Positions 50,201 through 61,825 of a stretch of 64,000 nt of DNA are shown here, one piece after another (position 1 is the stretch's first letter; the number at the start of each line of letters is the position of its first letter). The stretch comes from Pocillopora verrucosa (lineage: Eukaryota; Cnidaria; Anthozoa; Scleractinia; Pocilloporidae): contig NC_089320.1 in the NCBI RefSeq assembly GCF_036669915.1, positions 11,963,313-12,027,312 of the forward strand, written 5' to 3'. A program made the position numbers and the translations under genes. Below the pieces are notes generated by a model. That model worked only from the letters and a program-made list of their open reading frames with translations. It was not told the origin of the DNA and did no database searches.

Positions 50201-53200
50201 GAGGATCTTTTAAAGACCTTCAAAAGAACCTTTTAGGGATCCTGCTAAGATCTTTGCTAAGATCCTTAAGAATTTGATTAGGAGTTACAAGGATCCTAGT
50301 CAAGATCTTAGCATGATCTGTTCTACAATCCTTCAAGATCCTCAAGGAATTGAAAAGGATCTTCCAAATATCTTTAAATTGGCCACTTACAAGAATGTGT
50401 GCCATTGGGAATGCGAAAGTACTGTCTAATGGTATTTCTAACAGGGTTTTGTGAAGGTGATTATCAGTAGAGCTGCTTGCTTGTGAAAGTGTCTGTTTAG
50501 AGATCTTCCAGTGTCATACCCCTTTTTCTACGAGAAAGCCAAATGTAGGTTTTCATTTGCTTTTGATTTAAGGTTCTAGAGGGGTTTGAACATCTCACAC
50601 AGTTGCATAGTTTATTTGTGGGAAAGAATAAGATCACAAAGCTTGAGGTGGGTGCCAAGTTTGCTTTTTTGTGTAGATGTGTTTGGTTATCACAAGTTGA
50701 CAATTAAAAGATGAAATTTGTACTTGTTGTCAATAGTAAACTTTTTTCTCAAAAGGACCAAATGACTTGGTCATTTGTCTATTCCTGATTTTCAGGAAGT
50801 GTGCACAAGTTTTCAGTTAAAATTGTGATATTTTCTCACTACTGTGATAACTACTGTGACAAGTTGTTGTTATTTTTTTTTGTTTGTCAATACTCGTGGA
50901 AATTTTATTTGTTTTTCAGAATCTTAGTTGTCTCACAAACCTGAAGCTTCTTAGTATACAGGTAAGTGGAGTCAGAGTTAAAAAAAAGCTTGGATGTATT
51001 TGTACTGTTCAATTGCTGTAAGACTATCGTAATTTTGACAACAATTTTACTGTAGATGCTACACTGTTGCAATAATTGCATTTCAAATTGATTGTCTTCA
51101 CATGTATTAACAAATCTTACAATACTTTGTCTGAATAAATAGGGGCATTTTTAACGGCCAACCATTTTTAAGCCAAGATATTTTTTTTACCTTTCAATGT
51201 GGGAGATGTAATGGTGGTATATTTTATGTGGTGGACATCAGGGGAGGGGTCAAGGTTTGAACTCAGGGTGGGTCATTGGGTTGAGTTATTGAGCAAAATA
51301 CTCAACTCTTGCAAGGTCTCCCATCACCTGGAAGGGGGGGATAAGTCTCCTTTCAATTGGGTGGGATAATTCTCCCTTCACTTAGGGAGGGTAAGTATCC
51401 CTTCACCTAAGGATGAGGGATAAGTCTCCATTCACCCAGGAAGAGGGGGTGGTAACCTCTAGTGGACCAATATCCTCACCATACATGTGCTCCTAATGGA
51501 AAGCAGAGATATACTCTGGCAGTTTGGGCCACTAGGCTCAAGAGTAACCTTACCATGTCAGTGATCAAATTACAGTTAGATCGCACCATGGCTAGATCAC
51601 TCCAACCTAAAGTTAAATCGCTCCACTTGAAAGTTAGATTGCTCCATCAAATAAGTGACTTCACCCCTGAACTGTGCAGAAAGAACAAATAAAGCCTCAT
51701 GTAAGGGACTCATGAAGTGCAATCTACTTTATTAATTAAAGATGGTGGATATCAGTTTCCTTACATCAAACAGCAAGAAAGGCCACACTGGACAGTATTG
51801 GTATTTTAATGATCCTTTCCAATACACTTCAGACTAGAATGTTATAATTTATTCCACAATAATTTATTCCATCATTGCCATACATCATACATCAGTAGCG
51901 CAGTGGCTAATCTGAAGGACAGAGTGAGTACTATGTACTGGAATTGTTGCAAGATACATCATCACCTATAAGCTTTAAAAATCATTGGAAAGTAATACTT
52001 CACATTACAACATGGAATAAATTAACTTGTGTTGGTAATGAAGTAACTTATTTGATGGAGCAATTTATTTATTTTATTTGATGGAGCAATCTAACTGGGA
52101 GCAATCTAACCATGGTGCGATCTAACCAGATACGTGGTGATCTGTTCATCAGAACCTGGTCACATGTTCTGTTTTCTTGACATTTTTATCATAAAAGGAT
52201 AAAACTTATTATTACTATTTTTTTTATCATAGAGTAATCGTATCGTTAAGCTAGAGGGTTTGAACAGTCTAATGAACCTAGAAGAACTCTACATCAGTCA
52301 TAATGGCATAGAGGAAATAGAAGGACTTGATAATCTGGTGAGTGGAAAAGAGTTAGCTTTTTTATGTTTATGGGAGTCTTTCAATAACATGAAAATTCCA
52401 AAGGTGCAGAGCCATGGATGTGGATTCATTTCTTGTCACTGTAAATCAATACCATATAGATAATCTTAAGGTAGAAAAAAAAAACAGAATAGCTCTGGAA
52501 CCTCAAATCTCAATTCAGGAACATGACCTTATGAGCCAAGTGATATATTTGACATGTTTCCTAAAAAGTCTGCAACATGATGGATGGTAGCATATGATGC
52601 ATTTTCAGTGACACATCTCCCACCCAGCAGTGCATAAGTTCTTGAAAGGTGTTGAAATTGGTGGAAATTTTTCTCAAAGTTGACTGGCCTCCTTCCATCA
52701 GGAAAAAGGGATTACCCTAATTTACTTTTAAAAAATTATATTGAGTTGCAATCATTATCGTGAACACCATGAACATCTCTTCTGTTTCTTATGTGTCAAC
52801 TATGTACACTGAACAGTAAGGACAGAGTGGGTGCTGTATTGTAATGCGCCCTTACCGTTACTCTTTTGTTTGCACAGACAAATCTTAAAACCCTGGACTT
52901 AGCATCGAACAGGATAAAAAGAATCAAGAATATCTCCCATCTTGTCAACTTGGAAGAATTCTGGGTATATTTATTAACATTTGATTTTGTGCTAATTACT
53001 GGAGCGCTAAATATGTAAACTTGTAAAGTTCATCCTACTAGTTGAAAATCCCTATTCGTTAAAAGCAAAGCAGGCAACTATTTACAAGATGCAGTCAAGG
53101 AGCTAAATTAGGGACTGCAGTGAAAGAATTTCAGTTTTGTGGCTGGGAAAAGATTTGAACAGGGATAAACAGGTTTCCAATAAGCTACCCGCCCCCACCC

Positions 53201-53964
53201 AGGCACTTGGCATTGTCGTCTCTATTTTTTCACTTTTTAGTAAAAGCATCACTATTTTAATGGGTGACACCCCCTTCCCCCTCACCATTATTTAAGCGTC
53301 CAAGATCAGCAAAATGACTAAGTACAGGTACTTTGAAAGTGAGCGCTCTTTCCCATTAGCAAAATTGGTATTTATCAGCCACGGGGCGTTTGCTATAAGG
53401 TATGAGGAGCTCAGAGAGTGGGAGCTTATTACGACGTGAGAATAAGATGCAGGAATCATTTTAACAGAGCCCGTTCACAAACTCTCTAATTTCTTTTAGA
53501 TAATCATCTATAATACAAGGTAAATTATAGCTGCGAGGGATTTAGTGAACGCACAGGGGTGGGGTGGGGTGGTAGTAAGGGTGGGTTTCGCGCTCATTTG
53601 CAGCCGCTCGCCCCTCGCCTCTTTGCTTAACTATGAAACAATTCAATACTAAACAAAAACAGACACTGAAACGAAACGTTTGTCGCCTTACTGTTTTCGA
53701 CAAACCAGCCGATCTATTGCTCAAATAATGAACCATCAAAAATTTAGGCCTGTCAGGGTTTTAAATTTCTTCGTTGTTCTCCACATGCAGTTCAATGACA
53801 ACCAGTTAGACTCGTGGGAAGATCTGGACCAGTTCAAGAACTGCACCAAGCTCCAAACAGTTTACTTGGAGAGAAACCCCATCTGGCGAGACACAGCGTA
53901 CAGGCGGAAAGTTAAACTCGCTCTTCCAACAGTCACACAGATTGATGCTACGTTATGTGGATGA
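47239..53964 (+). CDS. PPP1R7: Protein phosphatase 1 regulatory subunit 7, sds22-type (10 exons, 304 aa)
   Basis: Coding exons: 47239-47266, 47339-47382, 47494-47559, 47845-47975, 48913-49075, 50573-50647, 50920-50961, 52233-52337, 52878-52964, 53791-53964. All joins are in frame and every intron is GT-AG. After an acidic start (MEGSAANEEESGL) come about eleven SDS22-class leucine-rich repeats of 22 residues with the pattern NxIxxIEGLxxLxxLxxLxL. The chain closes with an LRR cap (YLERNPIW, then AYRRKVKLALPTVTQIDAT). The protein binds the PP1 catalytic subunit and helps its maturation and nuclear/mitotic roles. It is shorter at the N-terminus than the 360-residue human protein. Intron 5 holds a GATC-rich satellite and intron 4 a MITE. 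Intron 7 holds a foldback element. The gene is divergent from PIGP. Confidence 0.96.
48095..48181 (-). repeat. Partial foldback element (right-half form)
   Basis: The sequence from ccaatttactttatat through cagttgataaaaccaaacta to cactgatgcagcatta resembles the reverse complement of 44,660-44,770. It directly precedes the MITE at 48,182. Confidence 0.55.
48182..48391. mobile_element. piggyBac-type MITE flanked by TTAA
   Basis: The ends are cctttaactccca and its reverse complement tgggagttaaaggg, nearly perfect over about 14 bp, each next to a TTAA (48,182-48,185 and 48,388-48,391). The interior of about 180 bp is non-coding. TTAA duplication with CCC-start terminal repeats is the rule for piggyBac-derived MITEs. 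Confidence 0.8.
49490..50375. repeat. GATC-rich satellite in PPP1R7 intron 5
   Basis: For about 880 bp the sequence is built of short units around aaggatcctt / aagatctttg / aaggatttaatg. Larger units recur: the landmark gatttaatgaggatctttta starts at about 49,881, 50,036 and 50,203, and a variant at 49,736, giving periods of about 145-167 bp. GATC occurs dozens of times. The peptide read from it is repeat-derived. Confidence 0.93.
51328..51445. repeat. Short degenerate tandem repeat
   Basis: Four units of about 30 bp follow the pattern ggataagtctccNttcacc with G-rich linkers, in intron 7 of PPP1R7. Confidence 0.7.
51575..52127. repeat. Foldback element in PPP1R7 intron 7
   Basis: The arm at 51,575-51,660 (gttagatcgcaccatgg to gctccatcaaataagt) returns as reverse complement at 52,041-52,127. 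Each arm is itself built from repeats of gttagatYgctcca. About 380 bp of unrelated DNA lies between. Confidence 0.85.
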
Positions 53965-55824
53965 TAGACAATAATTGGAGCAATTTTCAATTGAGGCGCG
54001 AAAGTCGAATCCAGGATTGCATAAGATTTCCCTTAATACGCTCTGTGATTGGCCTAAAAAACTTGAGCCAATTCGTCAGCGAATCATAGTCAAAACTAAA
54101 ACTAATCACGACTTTATCGCTCGTGTTTTCCCGCGCTCCATGCTCGTGGTATTTTTTTGTTTTGAGTTCTTTCTGGCTCCTGGTCATATTTCCTTTAATG
54201 CGATAGACCATTGTGATTATTTTGGATTTGGTATTCGAAACTCAATTGAAAAGTGCCCATTTGCTTGCGACGGACAAAGTCGGAAAAAAAAACCTTAAAA
54301 TGACAGCTTTTCAGCAAGACGAAATCTGAATCGTTGATGGTAAAGTAACGCAAAACAAGAATTTCTGAGGACGAAGATTGGAAGCTAGAGAAGAAGGAAA
54401 AAAGGAAAAGAAATGGAGAGAGATTGATCCACATTATGAGTTGTTAAGGCTTAGACGTACATTTTCATCGAGGGAGGAGTGACACGAGGACGTTGGATGG
54501 TAAAAAGAGCACTAGTCTTAAAACATCAGATATATTTTAGGCTCTCAAATTCGTTGGCCCTGACGCTATTGGCACAGATTTTATTCATTTGCGAAGCTTT
54601 GGAAATTTTGATAATTCGAGACAATTTTTACGAAGTTTGCAAAGGGTCTGTCATAACTTTGCTATTTTTAAGATTATTATCTTAAAATTCTGTACACTTA
54701 ACCGAAGTATCAAGTCTTAAGAATTGTTGATTGGAACCATTAGAAGACGCGGCCTCTTCAATTTGCGTGTGATTGCCCTTTAGCGTAAACGAAGGAGGTG
54801 ATCTTGACGAAGGAGATGATGAGTTTACAGAAAGGAGCAACCAGGTTGTTGGCCGTGATATGCCGCTGCTACATTCCTCCACAAAATGTCCCCGTTTATG
54901 TACAGTATTTTGAATGCACTCTTCGTCTGACTTGCCTCCATTCCCTCATTTTCAACGCTCCAGAAGTTACGTTACTCCACCCGCGGGAACATTTTTAGAC
55001 GAATCAGGGAGAGGTTTGCCGGGGTCTGGCACTAATGTCAGTGTTAGACCCTTCCAGACCTCTTATCGGCTGCCTCATTCTATCCAACGAGCGAAGAAAA
55101 GCTCTTGCTGAAAGGCTTCTAATGGATTAGTCAAAGTCTCGCGTGACTCGCGACTCGCGTGGATAATCACGTTAAACACCTTCAACTCCTTAATAGTTCG
55201 TGAGGGAACACGCTTTGCGGTCCTTCACACGCCTCTTCTAAGAATTCTGCGCGAAATGTGTTTCCGCCAGAATATCTCGAAGACCATGCCTCTACATTCA
55301 TTTAATTTGAATTAGGTAACCACATTGTTATTGAAACAAAAAAAGTAATTTGATTTCACCTCTCACTGCGCACTTAATTAATTTCAAGAATTTTCATCTA
55401 GCCGCTTTCAAAAGACTGAAGAACACCAATTATTCGGCTACAAAAGATACAAGTCACATATTCTTCCTTTTCAAATACACACTGAGAAACTTCTTGTTGA
55501 CTAATTCTCTTCCTTTTCGGTGAGTTAAGTCGCAATCATTTCCTTTTGTTTGTGACGTCCAAAACTACTTAAAAATTAAAAATACCACAAAATATTTGGT
55601 GGTAACGATATCAAAAGGAGCATTGGCAAACTGAATGGGAACTAGGATGAAAAAATAAATGAAGAATTTCTAAAGCCCAATTTTGCCAAGGTGCACAAAC
55701 TATGCCCCCTTAATGTTCGTTTGCTCACACATACCTCACCGTTTGAAAGAAATGTCACTTTAAATATATACGATAATAGTCTCGAGTAATTTCACGGTTT
55801 CGTTCCTTCGTTATCGGCAGATAT
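53965..55824. other. Region downstream of PPP1R7
   Basis: The PPP1R7 3' UTR starts here. A minus-strand ORF at 54,882-54,682 (66 codons) and a plus-strand ORF at 53,975-54,298 have no splice support or family features. I see no further gene. Confidence 0.5.
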
Positions 55825-56409
55825 TTACACGTACGCCGTCCATATATGCAGCGTATCATTTCTAGTATGAACTATCTTGTGCTCAATTTCGTTTCTCGGT
55901 GTACGTCTCTTCATCTTGACGCAATTTTTGTGAGGGAGATCCACACTATTTTCGGTATTTTTCTCAACTTCCCCACCCTCCTCGTTGAAAGAGTAAACAT
56001 TTGGATTCAACATTGCGCATCTGCTGAATAGCGTTTCCAAATCTTGCGCAACCTTTTCGTACAGCGTAGGATCTGACTGAAGTGTTTGAGATTCACTCTC
56101 TGAAGGACTGGTGACTTTAGTACTTTCGGCTTTAGGGTTAAGCGGCTTGGTGTTCATCGCCTCTAACATAATGTCAGATTCTGATCTGTTAGTACCCTGT
56201 ACAGTGCACTTGTCTCTTCGTAACTCGATGTCTTCTTCGTACCTTTTCTCGCGAGATGTAGCTTGCGATAAAATGTCCTCCTTTTTGTCTTTTCTCGGGT
56301 TGTTCAGTTCTCTGCCTCCCAGCTTTGTAGCCCTGATGTACGCAATGTTGTGGAAAATCTTGCCGTACTCCTCTTGAAGTTCTTCCTCGAAATCATCCAC
56401 GTAAAGCAT
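55825..56409 (-). CDS. Hypothetical single-exon protein (194 aa)
   Basis: An uninterrupted frame runs from ATG at 56,409 to TAA at 55,825. The N-terminal part is acidic and looks helical (DDFEEELQEEYGKIFHNIAY). The middle is rich in charged residues and Ser/Thr, and the C-terminal third is basic with RRTPRNEIEHK. There is no signal peptide, membrane segment or known domain that I recognise. At this AT content a frame of 195 codons by chance is unlikely but possible. It could be an intronless gene, an exon of a longer gene whose other parts were missed, or an old retrocopy. Its nearest neighbours are PPP1R7 and SPAG7, both on the other strand. Confidence 0.5.
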   Translation of the reverse strand: MLYVDDFEEELQEEYGKIFHNIAYIRATKLGGRELNNPRKDKKEDILSQATSREKRYEEDIELRRDKCTVQGTNRSESDIMLEAMNTKPLNPKAESTKVTSPSESESQTLQSDPTLYEKVAQDLETLFSRCAMLNPNVYSFNEEGGEVEKNTENSVDLPHKNCVKMKRRTPRNEIEHKIVHTRNDTLHIWTAYV

Positions 56410-57433
56410 AATTGTCTAGGACGTTTACCTCTTCTTTGGAAGACACTCAACGGAATCTCGGATGAACAATAGTGCTCTGATTTAGTGAACCCAGTCTCAA
56501 GTTTTTCCACTAAAAGACTCCTCAGAACTTTTTAGAAACTAAAGCTCAGGCATGCGCCAATTAAACTGGTGTTGTTATGCAATGAGAACTCAATTATGTG
56601 CCAAAAGTCATGTCATCTTAAAGAAACAGAAGGTGATTACGTTTACAATAAGGGAAAAAATTATGACAATTAGAAACAGACCGTGAAAATAGTTCAGAGA
56701 ATTACTGCAAAAAGAAAAACATGCCCAAATAATCCGGTTATCTACAATACGAGTTCGAAAATACCCAACTGATTGGTATGACGCCCCAAGGCGTAAAACG
56801 TAGTTTTAAACAAACAATTCAGTTGCCATAGGCATCAGTGCATAATTCCGGATCACCCAGAGTCCAGTTCCAGAGTATTTTAGATCAATTTTTTTTCTTG
56901 TTTTGGGTTTTCAAAAACTTGTTTGAGATCGTTCATATTTTTCACTGAAATTTTTATTTTTTTTTTGTTGAAAGGAGTGAAAATCCAACGTTAATCAACA
57001 GCGGTTTCACGGAGGTGTGAAACGACGCGGCGTGCCGTCCTTTTAAGAGCCTCCTGCTTTTAGTCGGCCTCGGGCGGGCCAGTGTTGGCGGTAAAATGGC
57101 TACTACAGTTTGTAGCTCCATTTTTTAAGCTATATCTTTTCTCCTTTCGCTGGCTTGTTCTCGAAATTTCATTACTTTCGCTCCTTTAGTTTTTCGGATT
57201 TTAGACGCGAGATGACGAGCGTGCGTGGACTCGTGCGTGTATGTCACTCCAAATCCTTAGGATCCACGCCTTGTTTTCCGTCCAGCTTTAGTCCTGGCTC
57301 TAGCAAGTTTTAAGATGGCAGCCGAATTCTGTCTGAAGGCGGTACTCATTGTTTTGGAGGAGCTCACGAATTATTAACCACGATACATAACATCGATTCC
57401 TTTGATTATATTGGTGAGGAGTGAGAGATAAAA
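56410..57433. other. Upstream region of SPAG7
   Basis: A GC-richer stretch at about 57,010-57,130 (gtcggcctcgggcgggcc, ggcggtaaaatggct) is followed by a pyrimidine-rich segment. It probably includes the SPAG7 promoter and 5' UTR. No gene is supported. Confidence 0.5.
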
Positions 57434-60400
57434 ATGGATCTCCTAGGATCAATTCTTAACAGCATGGATGCTCCACCATCTACAGAAAACAAGAAGGCCA
57501 AAGGTATCGTGTTCCTTTGTTGATTTCCGCTACTCGCAAAGAAATTTGCCTGAACTTGTTATGAAATATAAATTTTTAACATACCTGTTTTCTGCGAATG
57601 GTATTTGGATCAATGTTTTTGTCATTTTTATATTTTCTCACGTGTGATTTGCGCTAGAACTTGAATCTGAGCTCACTGAGTCTAGAGAAGGAGTGATCGC
57701 TGTTACAACAATGCTAGGAATCAGGTAGAAATCCTGAATTTAGTCACACAAAAACAAAAACAAAGCAAGTCGTTTTTGTCGTTATTTAACATATATATTT
57801 TAGATTTCAAAAGTGCAAATTACTTAAAATCAATTTCTACAAAGATGCAAGTCCTGCTCACTTCACCAAGTTTAAAATCCTCTCTCATAAATTGTGGGCT
57901 CAATAGTTTTTGTCTCATCCATGAAGATTAGCTTGAATGGCCTGGAAAACATGATTGGAAAAGGGATTTTCACTCAAAAGCACAGCTAATTCGGTTTACT
58001 TGTGTGCAAATGTAAGATAAGCAATCATGGGTCACATTATAAGGGAAGTCTGTGAATGTTCTGAAACCCCCACCCCCCTTGGTAGATCGTGAATGCTCCT
58101 TGCATTTGCCTAAACACATGCACAACTTGATCAAGTGATAGAATGAAGCATTATTTTCCTTCACAATTACCTCAGCATGTTAATAAGTATTTTTGTTGAA
58201 TTACAGAGGAGAAAGCCAAATTAAAGAAGCACCAGTTGGAACAAAAGAAGAAGAATGCAGAATTCCGTTCAAAGGTAGGGACTCCTCTAATGTCATTATA
58301 GAGTTATCTTTTACCCCCTTTCTCTCCAAAGATCTCATAAGTAATTCTAATTAATCATTGATTTTATAATGTTTTGAATTTCTATGATTTGCATTAAGAC
58401 TGAAAAACAAGTCAATGAATTTATAAAAGATACCAAAGAAACAAGACTCAAGTTTCCACCAATGACGAGAGTGGAGAGGAGTATTGTGTAAGTTTATAGG
58501 CATTTATTGTTTTATTGTCAGTTTACCTACTGTAGAAAACTTCATCTGTGTTTGTTAGAAATTAATCAAAAGAATTAACTGATCCTGCCTCTAGCAAAAA
58601 GTGAGAGTGCCATGTTTGATAAATAGTAATTTATAATATACTTTCCTAGTATTGTGAAATTTATGAGACATTGATTTATTTTTTGTTGTTCTCTGGGTGT
58701 TCATTAGTAGGGGGAGATCAAAGAATTCTCTGGTTACTAAACAGACTTGTATAGCTAAACTTGGATGCCTAACTCAATTTTTTTCACTCAGATGTTTAGA
58801 CTATTCTACACTACACCATCCTCTTGATATTGAATTTCTAAATAAAAACTCTGTGTTTCATTTCATTAGTCATGATGTTGCCGAGATTGCTGGTCTTACT
58901 ACATTTTCTTTTGGAGAAGATGAAGTAGACAGATATGTTATGCTTTTTAAAAAGGTAAATATTCTTACATGCATGTAAAATAACAAAGAGTTATTTAAGC
59001 TTTGGGTTGTTGTTGTATTTTTTTAATTTCATTTTGGTTTGGAAGGAATTCTGCATAGGTAATCTCTTAATTTACAAATGGAGACTTGATCTTTTCACTC
59101 CATAGATCTTATCAGTAACTTGCCATACTGTATGCCATACAATTCGTATGATGTTAGTTCCGAGAATTTGATACTGGATCAACTGATAATCCCCCTTGTA
59201 ATATTTTTCTTTATTTTCATCACATTTCTGTTTAATTTTGTATTGATATTGTAAGGAGAAATGCTGTCTTGGTCACTCATGGGAATTTTATAGGTTTAAG
59301 TGTCATGTAGCTGAGACACATTTTTCCAGCATTGTGAATTAAAGTTTTGAGATTTCTGTTTACTGTTTCTTTTCTTCATTTCTTTATACTCCTGTGATTG
59401 GATATCTCAAAATGTTTTTTGTTGTTGTACACGTAACTTTGTTACAACTTTACATTTTATGATTACCAAGTACTTATGACTACCTTGTTTATTTTATTTC
59501 CAGGAATTTCCTCCTTCTGATGAAGAACTTGAGGCATACAGGAATGGACAGGTAAAAAATTATTACATAAGATTTATATACAATTTATCTTGAGGAATTA
59601 ATCTCTGGAGACTAAATGAACATTGTTTAGATGATGAGGTTGACAGGATTTTTCTGAGAATATTCCTCAAACCTAGTTTAGTCACTCAAGTGGGTATCAG
59701 AACCAGGTGGAAGCCATTTTTAAAAGTATTGCCCCATTGTTACAAGCTGCTGCATAATTCTGGGCCAATCAGAATGCAGGCATTTTTATCATCACCTGAA
59801 CAATCATACTGGCTATATGATTTAATTCAGATATTGTCACATTTATGAGAAATGATGCTCACTATTTTGATTTGGAGTTAACTTTAACTTCGTGCTTCTA
59901 ATATCAATGACTTAATTGAGCAGTGGTGTATCCTTCATTTTAATAGGAATTTGATCCAGAGAGTGCAGAAAAGCTCAAGGAGGCATCTGAGGTATGGAGT
60001 GCTTTTATGTAACTCTTTAACTCCAAGATCTCATTGTTATTTTTCCCTCTAGCTGCTAAACATTCCTCACAAGTTAGTCTGACAAAAATTTGGCATTAGA
60101 TCAAGAAAAAAACTTCTAATGGTAATTATTAAGAGTATTTTAACTACTAGAAAGGGTATGAGGTTAAACCCTGGCTGTTTTTTTCCATGAACACTTTACT
60201 CTTACAGTCTCTCTCTGCCTCCACCAGCATTCAATGTGATTGGATGCACATCTGATGAACTTAGTCTGGCTCATTGGAAAAATTTCCCAAAAAATATGTC
60301 AACAAATAAGTGCATTTTCTATCATAGTTTAATTTACCCAGTTCGACTTTTATTTTCCTCAAATAATGAGATGCTCATTTGAGGTGTAATAGGAGTTTGT

Positions 60401-61825
60401 AAAAACAACAGTTAGAGCTGTGCCAAAAGGTAGTAATCACTGTGGCCAATCAGAATAAAGGTTAAATCATCATTAGCCAATGAGAGGGCAAAGTAAAATA
60501 GGCAAATTTCTGAAGGTGTGGTAAATCATGTGACAAATTTGTAAATGGTTTTAGTTTTGTATTTGGTTGTTTTAGAGGGAAGCGCAAATTTTCTAGACTA
60601 ATCGCAACTAAAGCAACAGCGGATTACTGCCAACAATCAATTAAAAGCTTCAATCTATGAAATGAATTTGTTGTGTTGCAATATTTCTTGCTGTTATTGC
60701 AAATGAAACCCTCGATTTCATGTACTAGACCCAGATTTCTGACTCGCGTCTAGACATACCGAACATGCATGTAGCACGTTCTAAACATTTCCTACCACCC
60801 TTGTCATTATACAGAGTAATGTTGATGGTCCCAGTCAGGAAACACAGTGCAGGTCGTCAAAAGTTTCCAAAAAAGCACCGTCCACATTTTACAAAGACAA
60901 GTACAGACACTTACTTGGTACTGACAGTGGCAAAGATGCCGCTAAGGCTACTAAAAGTAACTCAGCTTACGGTTATGGTAAGTTTCTGGTGAGGAAAAAG
61001 TAGTGTAACCTCTCTCTCACTCAAAACGTCGGCTTTAAAACTCTTTACGGAGGCCGATTTACTTTATCAACTCAGTTTATTAAACCAAATTATCTTATTC
61101 CAACTCTCCCTCCCCCCCCCCCCCCCCCCACCACAACCACAGACGCAGTACCACAGTTTTTTAGAAACTTATTCCCTTTCTGATTACAACATTTGAAAGC
61201 AAGAGGTTGTATGACATTTACTTGACACGTGCAAAATGAGTAATTCTTAGATTAGTCAGTCCAGTCTCGCTGCCTTTGAGAGCTGTAAAGAAACCCATGA
61301 CTTGTTAAGGATGACACTGTGTCACGCATATCAATCTTTTTTCTTGCTTGTTTGCTGATTTTATACTCTATAATCAAAGGAACTGACGTATAACACTCGT
61401 CTACCGGACGACACCGCTAGATTACGATACTGACTCTCGCGCAGGTTGTTGAAACGGGTTTTGTCGAGGTTTCGCTCTGTTGCAAGCTCGTCCCTGCGAG
61501 TTGACCCCCCTGCCACGACAACTCCACCCCACATGGGACAAGAATTTCGCTTCTAAGCCTTCCTACTCATTGAATTTTTCTTCACGCCACTTCACGCAAA
61601 GCCACGCCATGTTACACATGTCACTTTCCACTGTACCGTTCTGAGACAATCTGAAAATCACAATCTAAACCTGATTTTGCTGGTATTTTTGCAGTTCCCA
61701 GCGAAAACAAGCGGGACTTACGTTCAATTGAGGAGACTCTTAATGATATTCGTAAGAGGAAGAAGTTTCGCCCGGGTGAGGCTGATGATGAGGAGGATGA
61801 TGTTGAAGCTGAAGACAGTGGCTAA
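57434..61825 (+). CDS. SPAG7: SPAG7-like R3H-domain protein (8 exons, 232 aa)
   Basis: Coding exons: 57434-57503, 58207-58274, 58399-58487, 58870-58954, 59504-59551, 59947-59991, 60815-60977, 61695-61825. All joins keep frame. The protein starts MDLLGSILNSM, has a Lys-rich helix (KAKLKKHQLEQKKK), then an R3H domain with the Arg-x3-His signature RSIVH and AGLTTFSFGEDE, then FPPSDEELEAYRNGQEFDP. The C-terminal part has YKDKYRHLLG and ENKRDLRSIEETLNDIRKRK and ends in an acidic run. This order matches vertebrate SPAG7 (sperm-associated antigen 7), about 227 residues. R3H domains bind single-stranded nucleic acid; the protein is expected to be nuclear. Exact cellular role is poorly known. The stretch in exon 7 is less conserved. 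Identification is firm. Confidence 0.94.
61020..61170 (-). repeat. Partial foldback element in SPAG7 intron 7, with poly-C run
   Basis: It resembles the reverse complement of the element at 44,650-44,815 (ctctttacggaggccgattt to gacgcagtaccacagttttttagaaactta). The middle holds a run of about 17 C, which is an expansion of a ctcccacc-like core. Confidence 0.7.

Noticed and set aside
53975..54298. ORF of 107 codons after PPP1R7
   Set aside because: It lies in the 3' UTR, overlaps antisense ORFs and has no domain features.
54682..54882. Ser-rich minus-strand ORF of 66 codons
   Set aside because: No supported acceptor upstream; stops precede it in frame and no partner exon was found.
57010..57300. 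GC-rich stretch that might be a non-coding RNA gene
   Set aside because: It is also where the SPAG7 promoter and 5' UTR should be; no RNA motif could be recognised.
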